A stretch of DNA of 61,416 nucleotides, taken from IMG/VR virus record IMGVR_UViG_3300047509_000054, positions 1 to 61,416 of that record. One strand, 5' to 3'. Position numbers and translations under genes: made by a program. Below, one piece after another: positions 40,854 through 48,548 of this stretch (the first letter of the stretch is position 1; every line of letters starts with the position of its first letter). The notes below the pieces were generated by a model, which was given only the letters and a program-made list of their open reading frames with translations, did not search any database and was not told the DNA's origin. This DNA comes from a virus.

Positions 40854-41149
40854 GATCTGCTCACACCCGCGGCCCATGGACCGCAAAGGAAGTCATCGGT
40901 CTACCTGACGAGGATTGGTGGAGTATTGTCGCCCTACACGGAACCGAAGAAGTCGCAATCATCCCGCGTCGGAACGAAACCGATGCACAGAACGCTCGCC
41001 TGATCGCCGCCGCGCCCGAGCTTCTGGCAATTGCCCAGCGCTGGGGTGCGCTCGATGGCGGCGCGTGGCATGTCGAGCGTCACGCCGCCGAGAAAGCCGA
41101 ACTTCTCGCCGACACGCGCGGTGCCATCGCTAAGGCGACCGGGTTATGA
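40850..41149 (+). CDS. Conserved small phage protein
   Basis: 99 aa, start ATG 40850 in an ATGA overlap. NARLIAAAPELLAIAQ is a motif found in many small phage early proteins. Function unknown. Confidence 0.6.
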   Translation: MRSAHTRGPWTAKEVIGLPDEDWWSIVALHGTEEVAIIPRRNETDAQNARLIAAAPELLAIAQRWGALDGGAWHVERHAAEKAELLADTRGAIAKATGL

Positions 41150-41343
41150 ACGGGCTCACCGCCGCAGAACTTCGCGAATGGCGGGCGCGGCTGAAGCTGA
41201 CGCGCATCGAGGCTGAGGCGGCGATCGGGGTCAGTCGCTTTGCGATCCAGCAGTACGAGGACGGCAAGCGCTGGGCGGGCGGGCTGCCCGCGTGGCTGCG
41301 CAAGCTGTGCGCGTACTACGAAAAATTTGGAGGAATCGAATGA
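41146..41343 (+). CDS. XRE/Cro-like HTH protein
   Basis: 65 aa. LTRIEAEAAIGVSRFAIQQYEDG is a helix-turn-helix of the XRE type; ends in a Tyr/Phe-rich helix. Likely an early transcription regulator. Confidence 0.65.
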   Translation: MNGLTAAELREWRARLKLTRIEAEAAIGVSRFAIQQYEDGKRWAGGLPAWLRKLCAYYEKFGGIE

Positions 41344-41600
41344 GTATCCCGAAGCGTGACCCTAATTTCACGACGGCCGAACTCAACAGGGTGGCCGACG
41401 ATTTTTTAGCTGCTGGCAAGCGCTATTGGGAGGCGGCGCACCGGGCCGGCATCAATGGCGCGGTGATCTGGATCGAAGACACCGATGGTCGTTTCGTGCT
41501 GTTCACGCGCGGCGAGTACAGAGAGACGATCATGCGGAATGTCCACGAGATCGGGCCGACTCGGCAACTAGGCGCGGTGCAGGATAGCAGCGAAGAGTGA
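41340..41600 (+). CDS. Small early protein
   Basis: 86 aa, start ATG 41340 in an ATGA overlap. TAELNRVADDFLAAGKRYWE then VIWIEDTDGRFVLFTRGEY. Unknown; probably DNA- or host-interacting early protein. Confidence 0.5.
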   Translation: MSIPKRDPNFTTAELNRVADDFLAAGKRYWEAAHRAGINGAVIWIEDTDGRFVLFTRGEYRETIMRNVHEIGPTRQLGAVQDSSEE

Positions 41601-41629
41601 TCCTACTACGAGCGCTACGGGGAAATCGA

Positions 41630-41950
41630 ATGACCGACAAATACATCCTCAAGGGGCACGAGGCTGTGCCGTGCGATGATCTCATGGCATGGGCGCGCTG
41701 GTACGAGACGGCCGAGCGACAGGTCGGCCGCACGGAGGTCGGACACTTCACGGTATCGACGGTCTTCCTCGGAATCGATCACGGTTGGAGCGAAGGCGGG
41801 CCGCCGATCCTCTTCGAGACGATGATGTTCACGCGGAACGATCAGCGGCGCGCCGAGTTTGAGGACTATCAAACGCGCTGCTCGACTTGGGACGAGGCGG
41901 TGGCGATGCACGCGGAGGCGGTCAGGGTCGCGCGGGCGGCGATCAACTGA
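41630..41950 (+). CDS. Conserved small phage protein
   Basis: 106 aa, start ATG 41630. VSTVFLGIDHGWSEGGPPIL, ETMMF and STWDEAVAMHAEAV are typical of a small conserved family in proteobacterial phages. Function unknown. Last gene of the rightward early block. Confidence 0.6.
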   Translation: MTDKYILKGHEAVPCDDLMAWARWYETAERQVGRTEVGHFTVSTVFLGIDHGWSEGGPPILFETMMFTRNDQRRAEFEDYQTRCSTWDEAVAMHAEAVRVARAAIN

Positions 41951-42604
41951 CGAAAGGGCCGGCGCTCGGCAGAGGCCGTCACGCCGGCCAGTTCGGCGGG
42001 CGGGGGAGGGTCCGCGCCGTCATGCGCGACCTGGGGGAGGCGGCGCACGGCTAGACCCTAGCGCGGCGGCGCGGCGCGCGATGTTCCCCATTGAACAGCG
42101 AACGCGATTTTTTGAAGTCGCCAATGTTAAGGGGATTCACATAACAAACTGGGCATAGTTCGTTTTCCGCAAGCCCTGGCATCCCTCGATGCCGTGCGGT
42201 TCTAGGGGCAATGTAGCGCTTTACCGTAGGGTACCCGTACGTGGGTCAGTCGCCCTGGCAGCCGATAGAGAGTCGGCCCGCTCGAATCACTCGCCATTCA
42301 TGCCCTACGCTATCGCGACCCCTCATTGCCGAGGCCGCGCGGTCGGAAGTCCTCGCGCAATCGACATCATGTCCATATCGACCACGCTCGGCAAAGTTCC
42401 CGGCGCTTCGTCCCGCGCTTTTGGGTGGAGCGCGACGAACCATTGCGCGGCGCGACTTAGAGGGGGATCTTGCAGAAGCTGAAGCTTTAGCCTACGTTCT
42501 GCATCGTGTCTGACGCCGCCGCGTTAAGACCGAAAGTCGTCGGGGGGAATCCGTCACTGGGTTTCCCCCGTCGCATGTGAGCGTGACTCTATCGAGGGCG
42601 CTCG
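41951..42604. other. 654-bp gene-free stretch between convergent operons
   Basis: Starts with a perfect 8-bp hairpin (GGCCGGCG/CGCCGGCC near 41958-41990), a likely stop for rightward transcription. A GGGGGAA/TTCCCCC hairpin around 42541-42567 would serve leftward transcription. In between are short inverted repeats (GCAGAA/TTCTGC near 42472-42501; GACATCATGTC at 42362-42372) but no convincing gene. A + frame at 42241-42513 looks doubtful. Confidence 0.4.
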
Positions 42605-42976
42605 TCAAGGCTTGTCGTCGGGGCGCATTCCCCACGAATCCAACCAAATCCCCAATCTCGTAAAGGCTCTCAGGCGCGCCGGATGCTCGGCGGCTGGGGT
42701 GGCGCGCGGCGCTTCGTCCAGCCATCGCTCGCCATTGAGCCATGTTGCGGGATGCGCGATGAAGCGGTCCTCGGTGGCGGCAACCGTCGCGGAATAGCGT
42801 TCAACGCCGCCGATCAGTTCGGCCATTGTCGCTTTCTTGCGGGCGCGGTGGAATGCGATGCGGGCATGGCCCTTTGCGACGCGACGGGGATAGCGCTTCC
42901 ACCAATCCTCGAATTCGCGCTGGTTCGATGGCTCTTGCGCCGACGAAGGGAAGAGTCGGACGACACGGGCGGTCAT
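42605..42976 (-). CDS. DnaT-like / replisome-organiser C-terminal protein
   Basis: 123 aa, start ATG 42976 in an ATGA overlap. FEDWWKRYPRRVAKGHARIA and HPATWLNGERWLDE match the C-terminal domain of phage replication organisers and DnaT-like helicase loaders. The usual N-terminal DNA-binding half is instead in the separate HTH gene upstream. Probably recruits host helicase. Confidence 0.6.
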   Translation of the reverse strand: MTARVVRLFPSSAQEPSNQREFEDWWKRYPRRVAKGHARIAFHRARKKATMAELIGGVERYSATVAATEDRFIAHPATWLNGERWLDEAPRATPAAEHPARLRAFTRLGIWLDSWGMRPDDKP

Positions 42977-43182
42977 TTGCGCGGGATGATCGCGAGCGCG
43001 ACATTGAGCGCGGCACACCATGCGACGAAATCGACCAGTCTCGGCGAGCGCCGTGCAGTCTGCCACTTGCGCAGGGCGTGGTGAGAAACGCCGATTCGAC
43101 GGGCGACGACCTTGACCGGAAGATTGAGATCTCGACGACGCTGGCAGAGAAGGCCGACGATGGCGGCAATATCGCCGTCCAC
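42973..43182 (-). CDS. XRE-type HTH protein
   Basis: 69 aa. LPVKVVARRIGVSHHALRKW is a clear helix-turn-helix. Coupled to the replisome-organiser-like gene, so it may bind the origin or be a repressor. Confidence 0.65.
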   Translation of the reverse strand: MDGDIAAIVGLLCQRRRDLNLPVKVVARRIGVSHHALRKWQTARRSPRLVDFVAWCAALNVALAIIPRK

Positions 43183-43414
43183 GCTAAGACGCCCCGGCGA
43201 GAGACTCCGGCACTGTGGATAACTCGGTGGATAGCGGGGAAAAGATGGTCATCGGTGCCTCCCGGATGAGGCGGGCGTGGCGGCTACCGATTCCGGCGGT
43301 AACCGCCTGCTCCGTCAGGTTGTGGCGCGTCGGGGGACGAGCGCGCCGGATGCCGGTGATCAGCCAGCGGTGGAGAGGGAAGCCTAGCGCCGACTAGATT
43401 GCGCGGTCAAGAGT
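43183..43414. promoter_or_regulatory. Gap with a DnaA box, candidate origin
   Basis: 232 bp upstream of the HTH/replisome-organiser pair. TTATCCACA on the - strand (43222-43214) is a perfect DnaA box; a related CTATCCACC lies a few bases away (43234-43226). A 22-residue frame (43252-43184) crosses it but is weakly supported. Confidence 0.4.
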
Positions 43415-43615
43415 CTACGGATCCGGCGCGTGTCGAGGCAGCGGCGGGCGCCAGCAGAGCGCGTAATGCGCAGTGCAGTATTGCGAGCCTTCGATCTTCG
43501 GCGCGTTGCAGAAAATGCGCTCGCCCTTGCTTCGGAAGTCTCGCGGGTCTCCGGCGATGAAGCGGCAGCCGGCTCCGGGCTTCGGCTGGACCTTCGGCGG
43601 GCGCTCGCGCTTCAT
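43415..43615 (-). CDS. GcrA-C-terminus-like zinc protein
   Basis: 66 aa, start ATG 43615. GCRFIAGDP, FCNAP and YCTAHYALCW resemble the Cys/His C-terminal motif of GcrA-type regulators of alphaproteobacteria. Lacks the GcrA N-terminal HTH. May mimic or modify host transcription control. Confidence 0.5.
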   Translation of the reverse strand: MKRERPPKVQPKPGAGCRFIAGDPRDFRSKGERIFCNAPKIEGSQYCTAHYALCWRPPLPRHAPDP

Positions 43616-43839
43616 CGCCGTTTGATCTCCGGTGGCAAGCGATCCCACGGAAGCCAGATCACAAGACCGAGTTTTTTCGCCGTTCCATTCATCACTTCGG
43701 TAGCGGTGATCTGTCCGGTGAAAAATGAGATTTTAGTGTCGCCGTTCTTCATCATCTGAATGCTGGCAGTCGAGTCCAGCAGGTTTTGAAGCTGGATATG
43801 CTCGTCACCGACCGCCGCAATTATCTCTGATAGTTTCAT
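43612..43839 (-). CDS. Small hypothetical protein
   Basis: 75 aa, start ATG 43839. IIAAVGDEHIQLQNLLDSTA then a beta-rich stretch and LGLVIWLPWDRLPPEIKRR. ATGA overlaps on both sides. Unknown. Confidence 0.5.
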   Translation of the reverse strand: MKLSEIIAAVGDEHIQLQNLLDSTASIQMMKNGDTKISFFTGQITATEVMNGTAKKLGLVIWLPWDRLPPEIKRR

Positions 43840-44033
43840 GTCACGAGTTTGATCGGCGCGTGGTTGACGGCCTCGACGATGCGCTGCGCCACGCGGTTGC
43901 AGACATACGGCGGCGGCACGGTGCCGAGATGCTGCGACGGGTACACCTCGCAGACGCGAGCGCCGTCCGCCGCGACGATCACGATCCGGCCGTCGAAGTC
44001 GCCGACGATCCAAGGCAGCGGGAACTCGAACAT
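43836..44033 (-). CDS. Small hypothetical protein
   Basis: 65 aa, start at ATG 44033 (TGATG overlap; GGAAGGGGG lies 8 nt upstream). FEFPLPWIVGDFDGRIVIVA, beta-rich. Unknown. Confidence 0.45.
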   Translation of the reverse strand: MFEFPLPWIVGDFDGRIVIVAADGARVCEVYPSQHLGTVPPPYVCNRVAQRIVEAVNHAPIKLVT

Positions 44034-44224
44034 CACCATCCCCCTTCCGGCTCGCGCCAATCCGCCATCGTGCGCGCGATTTTGGCCCGCGTCTCCGGCG
44101 AATGCTTCCTGCCGAGCCTTGCCTGCCGCATGCGCTCGCGCGTCTCGTCGGACTTCGGCACGCCGACGCGGGCGTCGCTCATGCGCTGTCGCGAGTCGCC
44201 GGTGTGGTGCTGGCCCTTCCTCAC
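44033..44224 (-). CDS. NUMOD3-like DNA-binding protein
   Basis: 63 aa. GRKHSPETRAKIARTM and the preceding SDETRERMRQARLG are two copies of the NUMOD3 motif found in DNA-binding parts of homing endonucleases. No nuclease domain attached; may be a remnant of an endonuclease or a stand-alone DNA-binding protein. Confidence 0.6.
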   Translation of the reverse strand: MRKGQHHTGDSRQRMSDARVGVPKSDETRERMRQARLGRKHSPETRAKIARTMADWREPEGGW

Positions 44225-44412
44225 CGCTCGTCCCGCATGAGTCGGACGGCGACCTTCCGGGCAATAGCGGCAAGATCCGGGTTGCTCGTGCGGTCGGCGA
44301 ACTCGGAGAGGCGGCGGATTCGCGAGGTCACGCTGCCGTCGTGCTGCGGGTACGGGTAGCGATGCGGCTTGTCGGGGAGGTCGTGGCCTCTCGGGCGAGC
44401 GGGAGGTATCAC
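44221..44412 (-). CDS. Small hypothetical protein
   Basis: 63 aa, GTG start (44412) overlapping the resolvase stop as GTGA. Basic N-terminus rich in Pro/His/Arg, then SRIRRLSEFADRTSNPDLAA. Unknown. Confidence 0.45.
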   Translation of the reverse strand: MIPPARPRGHDLPDKPHRYPYPQHDGSVTSRIRRLSEFADRTSNPDLAAIARKVAVRLMRDER

Positions 44413-44897
44413 GCCGCTGCCCGCGTGTCGCCGAAATAGACGTGCCGCCCCCAATAGGCGATCAGCGCCGCCTCGGCTCTCCCATGATGCTTCTTGATCG
44501 GCCAGAAGATCGCGCCCTGCGGCATGAGCCGGGTGGCCTGTCGCCGCGCGTCCTCCTTGTCCTTCGAGACGCCGAGGTCGCGCTTCCACTTCGCTGGCCC
44601 GACGAGGACATGGACGAGTCCGGTCGCCGCGATGATGCCTTTGTAAATCCCATAGCCGGTGCCGTAGTTGAAGCTCGACGAGCCGCCCTGGCCCGGCATG
44701 AACTGAGCGCGTTCGATGACGACGCGGGTGCCCTCTGGAAAGCGCTTGAACAGAGCCGCCAAACCGACCGCATCGACCTCGCGCTTTGTGCCCTTCAGAT
44801 CGAAGATAGGGCAGTCGTGGACGGCGAGGTGTCCGGCGTCATCGAGCACGGCGATGGCGCCGCCCAAACCTACATCGATGCCCACCACCACGTTCAT
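44409..44897 (-). CDS. RuvC-like Holliday junction resolvase
   Basis: 162 aa, start ATG 44897. RNase-H fold acidic residues: Asp8 (GIDVGLGG), Glu62 (VVIERAQ) and Glu142 (GRAEAALIA). Where many relatives have Asp before GRA, this protein has His-His. Would resolve branched DNA before packaging. Confidence 0.75.
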   Translation of the reverse strand: MNVVVGIDVGLGGAIAVLDDAGHLAVHDCPIFDLKGTKREVDAVGLAALFKRFPEGTRVVIERAQFMPGQGGSSSFNYGTGYGIYKGIIAATGLVHVLVGPAKWKRDLGVSKDKEDARRQATRLMPQGAIFWPIKKHHGRAEAALIAYWGRHVYFGDTRAAA

Positions 44898-45004
44898 CGC
44901 GCCCTGCTGACGCGCCGGTAGGCGACGATGGCGACGGCTGCGATCAGCACACCGACCGAGAACAGAGCCAACCCAAGCAGCAGGAGTTGCAGCATGTCGC
45001 TCAT
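44894..45004 (-). CDS. Small membrane protein
   Basis: 36 aa, one transmembrane segment (LLLGLALFSVGVLIAAVAIV) with a basic tail. Coupled by ATGA overlaps to the DpdA-like gene and the resolvase. Unknown. Confidence 0.45.
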   Translation of the reverse strand: MSDMLQLLLLGLALFSVGVLIAAVAIVAYRRVSRAR

Positions 45005-45741
45005 GCCGCCGCTCCGAAGTCAAAATGATCCTGCACCGGCATGGTTGCGATGCGGTGCGCGAAGCGAACGGCATGGCGCGGATCGTTCGGACTCTCCTTC
45101 CGCCTGCGAGCTGCGGCCGACCACGCCATGCTATCGGCGCTGTAAAGCATGTCGCGGATCATCCCGCACGCAAGCGCCGTCGTCTTGACCCCGAAGGCGT
45201 GCAGGCGAAGGTCCGGTCGTGCTGCCTTGATCGCGCTCAAGACGGCGCGAATTGCGGCGGGATCGCCGTTGCGCTTGCAGATGCTGCCGACGCCGGTCCA
45301 CATGCCCGACTTGAGCCGGTCACCGTACTGCCGGATATGATCGACGTAATCAGCTGGCGCATAGCCTTGCAGAACGGGGAGGATGTAGACGCCGCTAGTA
45401 TTGCAGGCGAGCAGCGCATCGTATCGCTCAATGGTGAGGCGCTGGTGATTGGCGATCGTGAGGCCAGTCTTCTCCAGCATCATCGTCTCGCACATATAGT
45501 CCTGTGCCACGGCGGCGAGGAGATTGCCGCAGCGCCGCCAACGCCTGATCTCGCACGCATAGGCGCCAACCGTCGTCGTGTATCGGCCGTGCGCCGCAAT
45601 CTCGGTGAAGGCGCCACTGTCCATAATCCAGTCACCAACCGGGAAGTTCCGGCGGCGACCTAGTAGCCGCTTCACCGAGACGAACGCCGCGCCAACCTTG
45701 TCAGCGTCAGAAGGATGATGCATGCCAGTGAAGAATTTCAC
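45001..45741 (-). CDS. DpdA-like tRNA-guanine-transglycosylase family protein (DNA 7-deazaguanine insertion)
   Basis: 246 aa. TGT-family marks: WIMDSGAF with Asp41, AQDYM with Asp81, PVLQGY (122-127), GVGSIC (150-155), HAFGVK (181-186) and SADSMAWS with Asp203. This order is that of phage DpdA proteins, which exchange guanine in DNA for a 7-deazaguanine (preQ0-type) base and so block restriction. No queuosine-pathway genes (FolE, QueD, QueE, QueC) are seen, so the base would have to come from the host. Assignment is strong for the family, inferred for the reaction. Confidence 0.7.
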   Translation of the reverse strand: MKFFTGMHHPSDADKVGAAFVSVKRLLGRRRNFPVGDWIMDSGAFTEIAAHGRYTTTVGAYACEIRRWRRCGNLLAAVAQDYMCETMMLEKTGLTIANHQRLTIERYDALLACNTSGVYILPVLQGYAPADYVDHIRQYGDRLKSGMWTGVGSICKRNGDPAAIRAVLSAIKAARPDLRLHAFGVKTTALACGMIRDMLYSADSMAWSAAARRRKESPNDPRHAVRFAHRIATMPVQDHFDFGAAA

Positions 45742-45935
45742 GCCTCGTCCCTCATCGCCAGCGTCTTCAGCCGCATGTTGATCGTCGCCGGCGAGCGCGG
45801 CTTGCCGAACCTCGCCGAGACGACGCGGGCTATCTGCGAGGTGCCAGCGCCGGCTGTCCGCATGCGCTCGATCGTCGCGTCCTCGTCGGGCGAGAATCGG
45901 CGCACCGTCTGCGTGCCACGACGATACTCGCTCAT
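45738..45935 (-). CDS. Myb/SANT-like HTH protein
   Basis: 65 aa. RFSPDEDATIERMRTAGAGT and SPATINMRLKTL form a Myb-like three-helix DNA-binding domain as in GcrA-like N-termini. ATGA overlaps with both neighbours. May pair with the GcrA-C-terminus-like gene at 43415. Confidence 0.5.
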   Translation of the reverse strand: MSEYRRGTQTVRRFSPDEDATIERMRTAGAGTSQIARVVSARFGKPRSPATINMRLKTLAMRDEA

Positions 45936-46279
45936 TCCGCCGCTTTCTCGACCGCCTCGATGAGGTCGACCGTCCCGCCGACCGGCAGAACCTCGTAAAG
46001 TTCGCGGATCGCCTGCAACGTCAAGTCGTCGCTCGCCTCGACGGCCTCGCGCTCGATCTTGTAGGAGTAGTAGCGCGCTTGGATCATGCGGCTCGTCAGG
46101 TTGAACCGCTCGCGGAGGCTGTCCTTGATCGCGGATTTTGAGGCTCTCAGTTCCTTGATGTCGCGCTCGACGATCGCCGCGATCTCGCCGTCGAGCGCGT
46201 ACATCTCGCGCAAGCCGTCCGCGATTGCCGCCGCGCGCTCGCCGCTGTTGTGGCCGACCGTCGCTTCGTCATCGGACAT
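45932..46279 (-). CDS. Coiled-coil protein with GHNSGE start
   Basis: 115 aa, start ATG 46279. VGHNSGERAAAIADG then a long acidic helix (AAIVERDIKELRASKSAI) and ARYYSYKIER. The GHNSGE opening is common in small proteobacterial phage proteins. Function unknown; DNA binding possible. Confidence 0.55.
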   Translation of the reverse strand: MSDDEATVGHNSGERAAAIADGLREMYALDGEIAAIVERDIKELRASKSAIKDSLRERFNLTSRMIQARYYSYKIEREAVEASDDLTLQAIRELYEVLPVGGTVDLIEAVEKAAE

Positions 46280-46290
46280 GGCTGGTCCTT

Positions 46291-46398
46291 TCAGAGGAAA
46301 GCGCCGAGAGCCGCAGCGAGGAGCAACAGCGCCAGCGCAACCGCGATCTCGGCGCGGGAGAATATGGGAGACAACGTGAAGCGGGAGAGCGGGAACAC
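46291..46398 (-). CDS. Small membrane protein
   Basis: 35 aa, GTG start (46398) directly after the TAA of the repressor-like gene. One hydrophobic helix (AEIAVALALLLLAAALGAFL). Weakly supported. Confidence 0.4.
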   Translation of the reverse strand: MFPLSRFTLSPIFSRAEIAVALALLLLAAALGAFL

Positions 46399-46593
46399 TT
46401 AGGCGGCACCCCCATCCAGGAACTTCTCGGGCAACGGAATGCGCTTCTTTCGAGCGAGTGTTGCTACCGTCGCGCGCCAGCGCCACGGGATGCCACGACG
46501 CTTCCAATTATGCACGACCTGACGAAACGGGATATCGCAATACTCCGCCACCGGCGCGACCCCTCCAAGGGCTTCGATGAAATCTGCGTGCAT
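46399..46593 (-). CDS. Cro/CI-type repressor-like protein
   Basis: 64 aa. EALGGVAPVAEYCDIPFRQV then WKRRGIPWRWRATVATLARK is a YdaS/Cro-type HTH. Divergent from the rightward early genes across an 80-bp gap with paired 13-bp repeats; probably controls both promoters and its own gene. Confidence 0.65.
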   Translation of the reverse strand: MHADFIEALGGVAPVAEYCDIPFRQVVHNWKRRGIPWRWRATVATLARKKRIPLPEKFLDGGAA

Positions 46594-46672
46594 CGGGCGA
46601 GCGTAACATCATGTGAATTATTTTCGCAAGAGGCATTGACGGTGCCGGGGGGTTGTCTGTAACATCGCGTGT
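46594..46672. promoter_or_regulatory. Divergent promoter/operator region, near-leaderless rightward start
   Basis: Repeat GTAACATCNNGTG at 46603-46615 and 46659-46671, 56 bp apart. Rightward: TTGACG (46636-46641) with TAACAT (46660-46665) overlapping the second repeat, so transcription should start at or next to ATG 46673. Leftward boxes are weaker (TTGCGA 46629-46624). Repressor binding at the repeats would cover the -10 regions. Confidence 0.5.
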
Positions 46673-46879
46673 ATGACGACCGAACCGAAATACCCTGAAA
46701 TTCACGTCCAACTTTCGGGCGAGGACGGCAATTCGATGTTCATCGTAGGCCGTGCCCGCAGCGCTGCTCGCCAAGCCGGTCTGCCGTCATCCGAACTCGA
46801 CGGCTATTCTCGCGAGGCGATGAGCGGCGATTACGACCACGTTCTGCAAACGACGATGAAATGGTTCTCCACGTCATGA
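46673..46879 (+). CDS. Small early protein, probably leaderless
   Basis: 68 aa (MTTEPKYPEIHVQLSGEDGN start) with SSELDGYSREAMSGDYDH. No Shine-Dalgarno fits the start, and the predicted transcript begins about at the ATG. Unknown function. Confidence 0.55.
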   Translation: MTTEPKYPEIHVQLSGEDGNSMFIVGRARSAARQAGLPSSELDGYSREAMSGDYDHVLQTTMKWFSTS

Positions 46880-47253
46880 GATTCACAACCACGCTCCTGC
46901 TGACCATCGCCGATGTCGAGCGCGAGATACCGATCACGGTCGAGGGAGATTACCAGCGCGCCGAGAGGGCGTTCACGTATCCGGGCGAGTATGCGCCGAC
47001 AGATCCGCCGACGTGCGAGGGTTTTGAACTCAACGCCGTGTATATCGAGCACGGTCCCTATGGCGAAGGGAAGCCGCGCCCGCAGTTCCACATTCTCTCG
47101 CTGTTGAGCGACGAGCAACGCGAAGGCTTGCAGGAACTCGGAATATCGGAGGCTGCGGCGCAGCGGGAGGAGATGGAATACACGCGGCATGAGGCACGCG
47201 AGGAAGCGCGTCAGGAGTGGGCGGACATGCTCGATGAGCGAGACGAATTATGA
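46876..47253 (+). CDS. Early protein
   Basis: 125 aa, start ATG 46876 (ATGA overlap). Beta-rich N-terminal half, then a charged helical tail (EARQEWADMLDERDEL end). Unknown. Confidence 0.55.
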   Translation: MRFTTTLLLTIADVEREIPITVEGDYQRAERAFTYPGEYAPTDPPTCEGFELNAVYIEHGPYGEGKPRPQFHILSLLSDEQREGLQELGISEAAAQREEMEYTRHEAREEARQEWADMLDERDEL

Positions 47254-47435
47254 GCGAACTCACCCACGACGAGCTGCGGACGACGGCGCTCTATCTGCTC
47301 GCCAAAGCGAAGGACAACCACGACACCGAAGATGCGCATTGTGAGGCCGACGCCGCGCTTTGCACGTTGCTGGTAGCGCTCGGGTTTAAAGACGTGGTCG
47401 ACGCATGGGGCGAGATCGACAAGTGGTACGCATGA
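47250..47435 (+). CDS. Small early protein
   Basis: 61 aa, helical, with acidic His/Cys-containing middle (DTEDAHCEADAALCTLL). Unknown. Confidence 0.5.
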   Translation: MSELTHDELRTTALYLLAKAKDNHDTEDAHCEADAALCTLLVALGFKDVVDAWGEIDKWYA

Positions 47436-47584
47436 GACGCCCTTCGCTCCCCGCGCGCCTGCTCTGCGTCTCGATACGAGAAGCGACGCCACAGCGCCCC
47501 GAACCGCGCAGACCCTACTCGCTCGCCGTGGGACTCGTCGCCGCTTTCGCACTCGCTTTTGCGATGATTGGGATGTTCCTTTGA
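47432..47584 (+). CDS. Small membrane protein
   Basis: 50 aa: basic N-terminal half, one hydrophobic helix at the end (SLAVGLVAAFALAFAMIGMF). ATGA overlap with its neighbour. Unknown. Confidence 0.45.
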   Translation: MRRPSLPARLLCVSIREATPQRPEPRRPYSLAVGLVAAFALAFAMIGMFL

Positions 47585-47760
47585 TCGATACCGGATATCA
47601 GCACAATGTCACCAAACCATCGTTGTGCTGGGAGTCGGGCACGGAAGACGACGATGGAATGGGCAGAACGTGCATCCTCATGGAAGGCCATCAGGGTCCG
47701 CACGAGTTCACGCGCGACGATGAAATCATGATCACGTTCACCGGAGACAAATCGAAATGA
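47581..47760 (+). CDS. Small CxxxxGHxGxH-type protein
   Basis: 59 aa from TTG 47581 (overlapping the previous TGA). TCILMEGHQGPHEF resembles a Cys/His metal-binding motif; second Cys at position 16 (SLCW). TTG start makes it less certain. Confidence 0.45.
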   Translation: MIDTGYQHNVTKPSLCWESGTEDDDGMGRTCILMEGHQGPHEFTRDDEIMITFTGDKSK

Positions 47761-48140
47761 GCCAACCGCCGAAGCCGAATCCGGCAATCGCCGCCATCGT
47801 CTCGGAGATCGAGAAGCATGAGCGCATCCGAGACGATGCAGCCAAGATGGCTGAGGCGCTTCGGCTGCTCAAGCTCAACATTGAGCACGCGGAGTATGCC
47901 GCCACGAAGCAGCTATCCGCCGCACCGAAGCGGGCCGCACCGAACAGCGTCAAGGCGTCGGTGCTGATCGCGATCGGACAGTTATCCGGTCCCGCCTCGG
48001 TCGATACGCTTGAGGCAACCGGACATAGCCGATCGTCAATTAGGGCGGCGCTCAAGTCGCTTATGAAGGCGAAGAAAGTCTCCGAGTGGCCGGACGGGAC
48101 GTGGACGCTCCGCGCCGATGAAGCGAAAGCAGCCGAATGA
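47757..48140 (+). CDS. Coiled-coil winged-helix protein
   Basis: 127 aa. N-terminal coiled coil (~10-50), then a winged-helix-like domain (VDTLEATGHSRSSIRAALKS; VSEWPDGTWTL). Probably an early DNA-binding regulator. Confidence 0.6.
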   Translation: MSQPPKPNPAIAAIVSEIEKHERIRDDAAKMAEALRLLKLNIEHAEYAATKQLSAAPKRAAPNSVKASVLIAIGQLSGPASVDTLEATGHSRSSIRAALKSLMKAKKVSEWPDGTWTLRADEAKAAE

Positions 48141-48544
48141 GCGACTTCGTTTTGCCGAGAACCTATCGCTACGAATATCGGCTGTCGTCTCGCTTTGGTC
48201 ACTGGCGGCATTCGTACTCGCTGATCGGACGATGGGGCGGCTTGGAATTCCATGTGACCGATCTCGGCGAGTCCGCATTGAGTTACACGTCCGAACGTCT
48301 GAGTTCCGGCTTGGAAGTTCATCACCGTGAGCCACCTGAGTACATGGCGTCAGATCCACCATCACATGATGAATGTTGGTTGCTCAAATCACCGTGCTGG
48401 CACGACGGAACCTCGCTTTACGCGCGAGAAACGCTGCTGCCAATGTTCGACGGTGTGAGTCACGAGAAGATGTTCAGCAGGTTGGCGCATGAAGCAGATG
48501 ACCGGTTCGCCGATAGCGCAATGCGTAACAAGGCAGCGGAGTAG
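48137..48544 (+). CDS. Hypothetical early protein
   Basis: 135 aa, Tyr/His/Trp-rich, with DECWLLKSPCWHDGTSLYAR near the centre and a helical tail. Looks like a small conserved protein of temperate phages; no function known. Confidence 0.5.
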   Translation: MSDFVLPRTYRYEYRLSSRFGHWRHSYSLIGRWGGLEFHVTDLGESALSYTSERLSSGLEVHHREPPEYMASDPPSHDECWLLKSPCWHDGTSLYARETLLPMFDGVSHEKMFSRLAHEADDRFADSAMRNKAAE

Positions 48545-48548
48545 GTAC

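Noticed and set aside
42241-42513. 90-aa rightward frame ending in a plausible helix
   Set aside because: GTG start without a Shine-Dalgarno and Arg/Ser/Pro-rich; only the last 20 residues look protein-like. It could be a decayed gene end but is not supported.
41951-42604. tRNA genes
   Set aside because: No cloverleaf or T-loop GGTTCGAAT-type sequence was found here or in other gaps.
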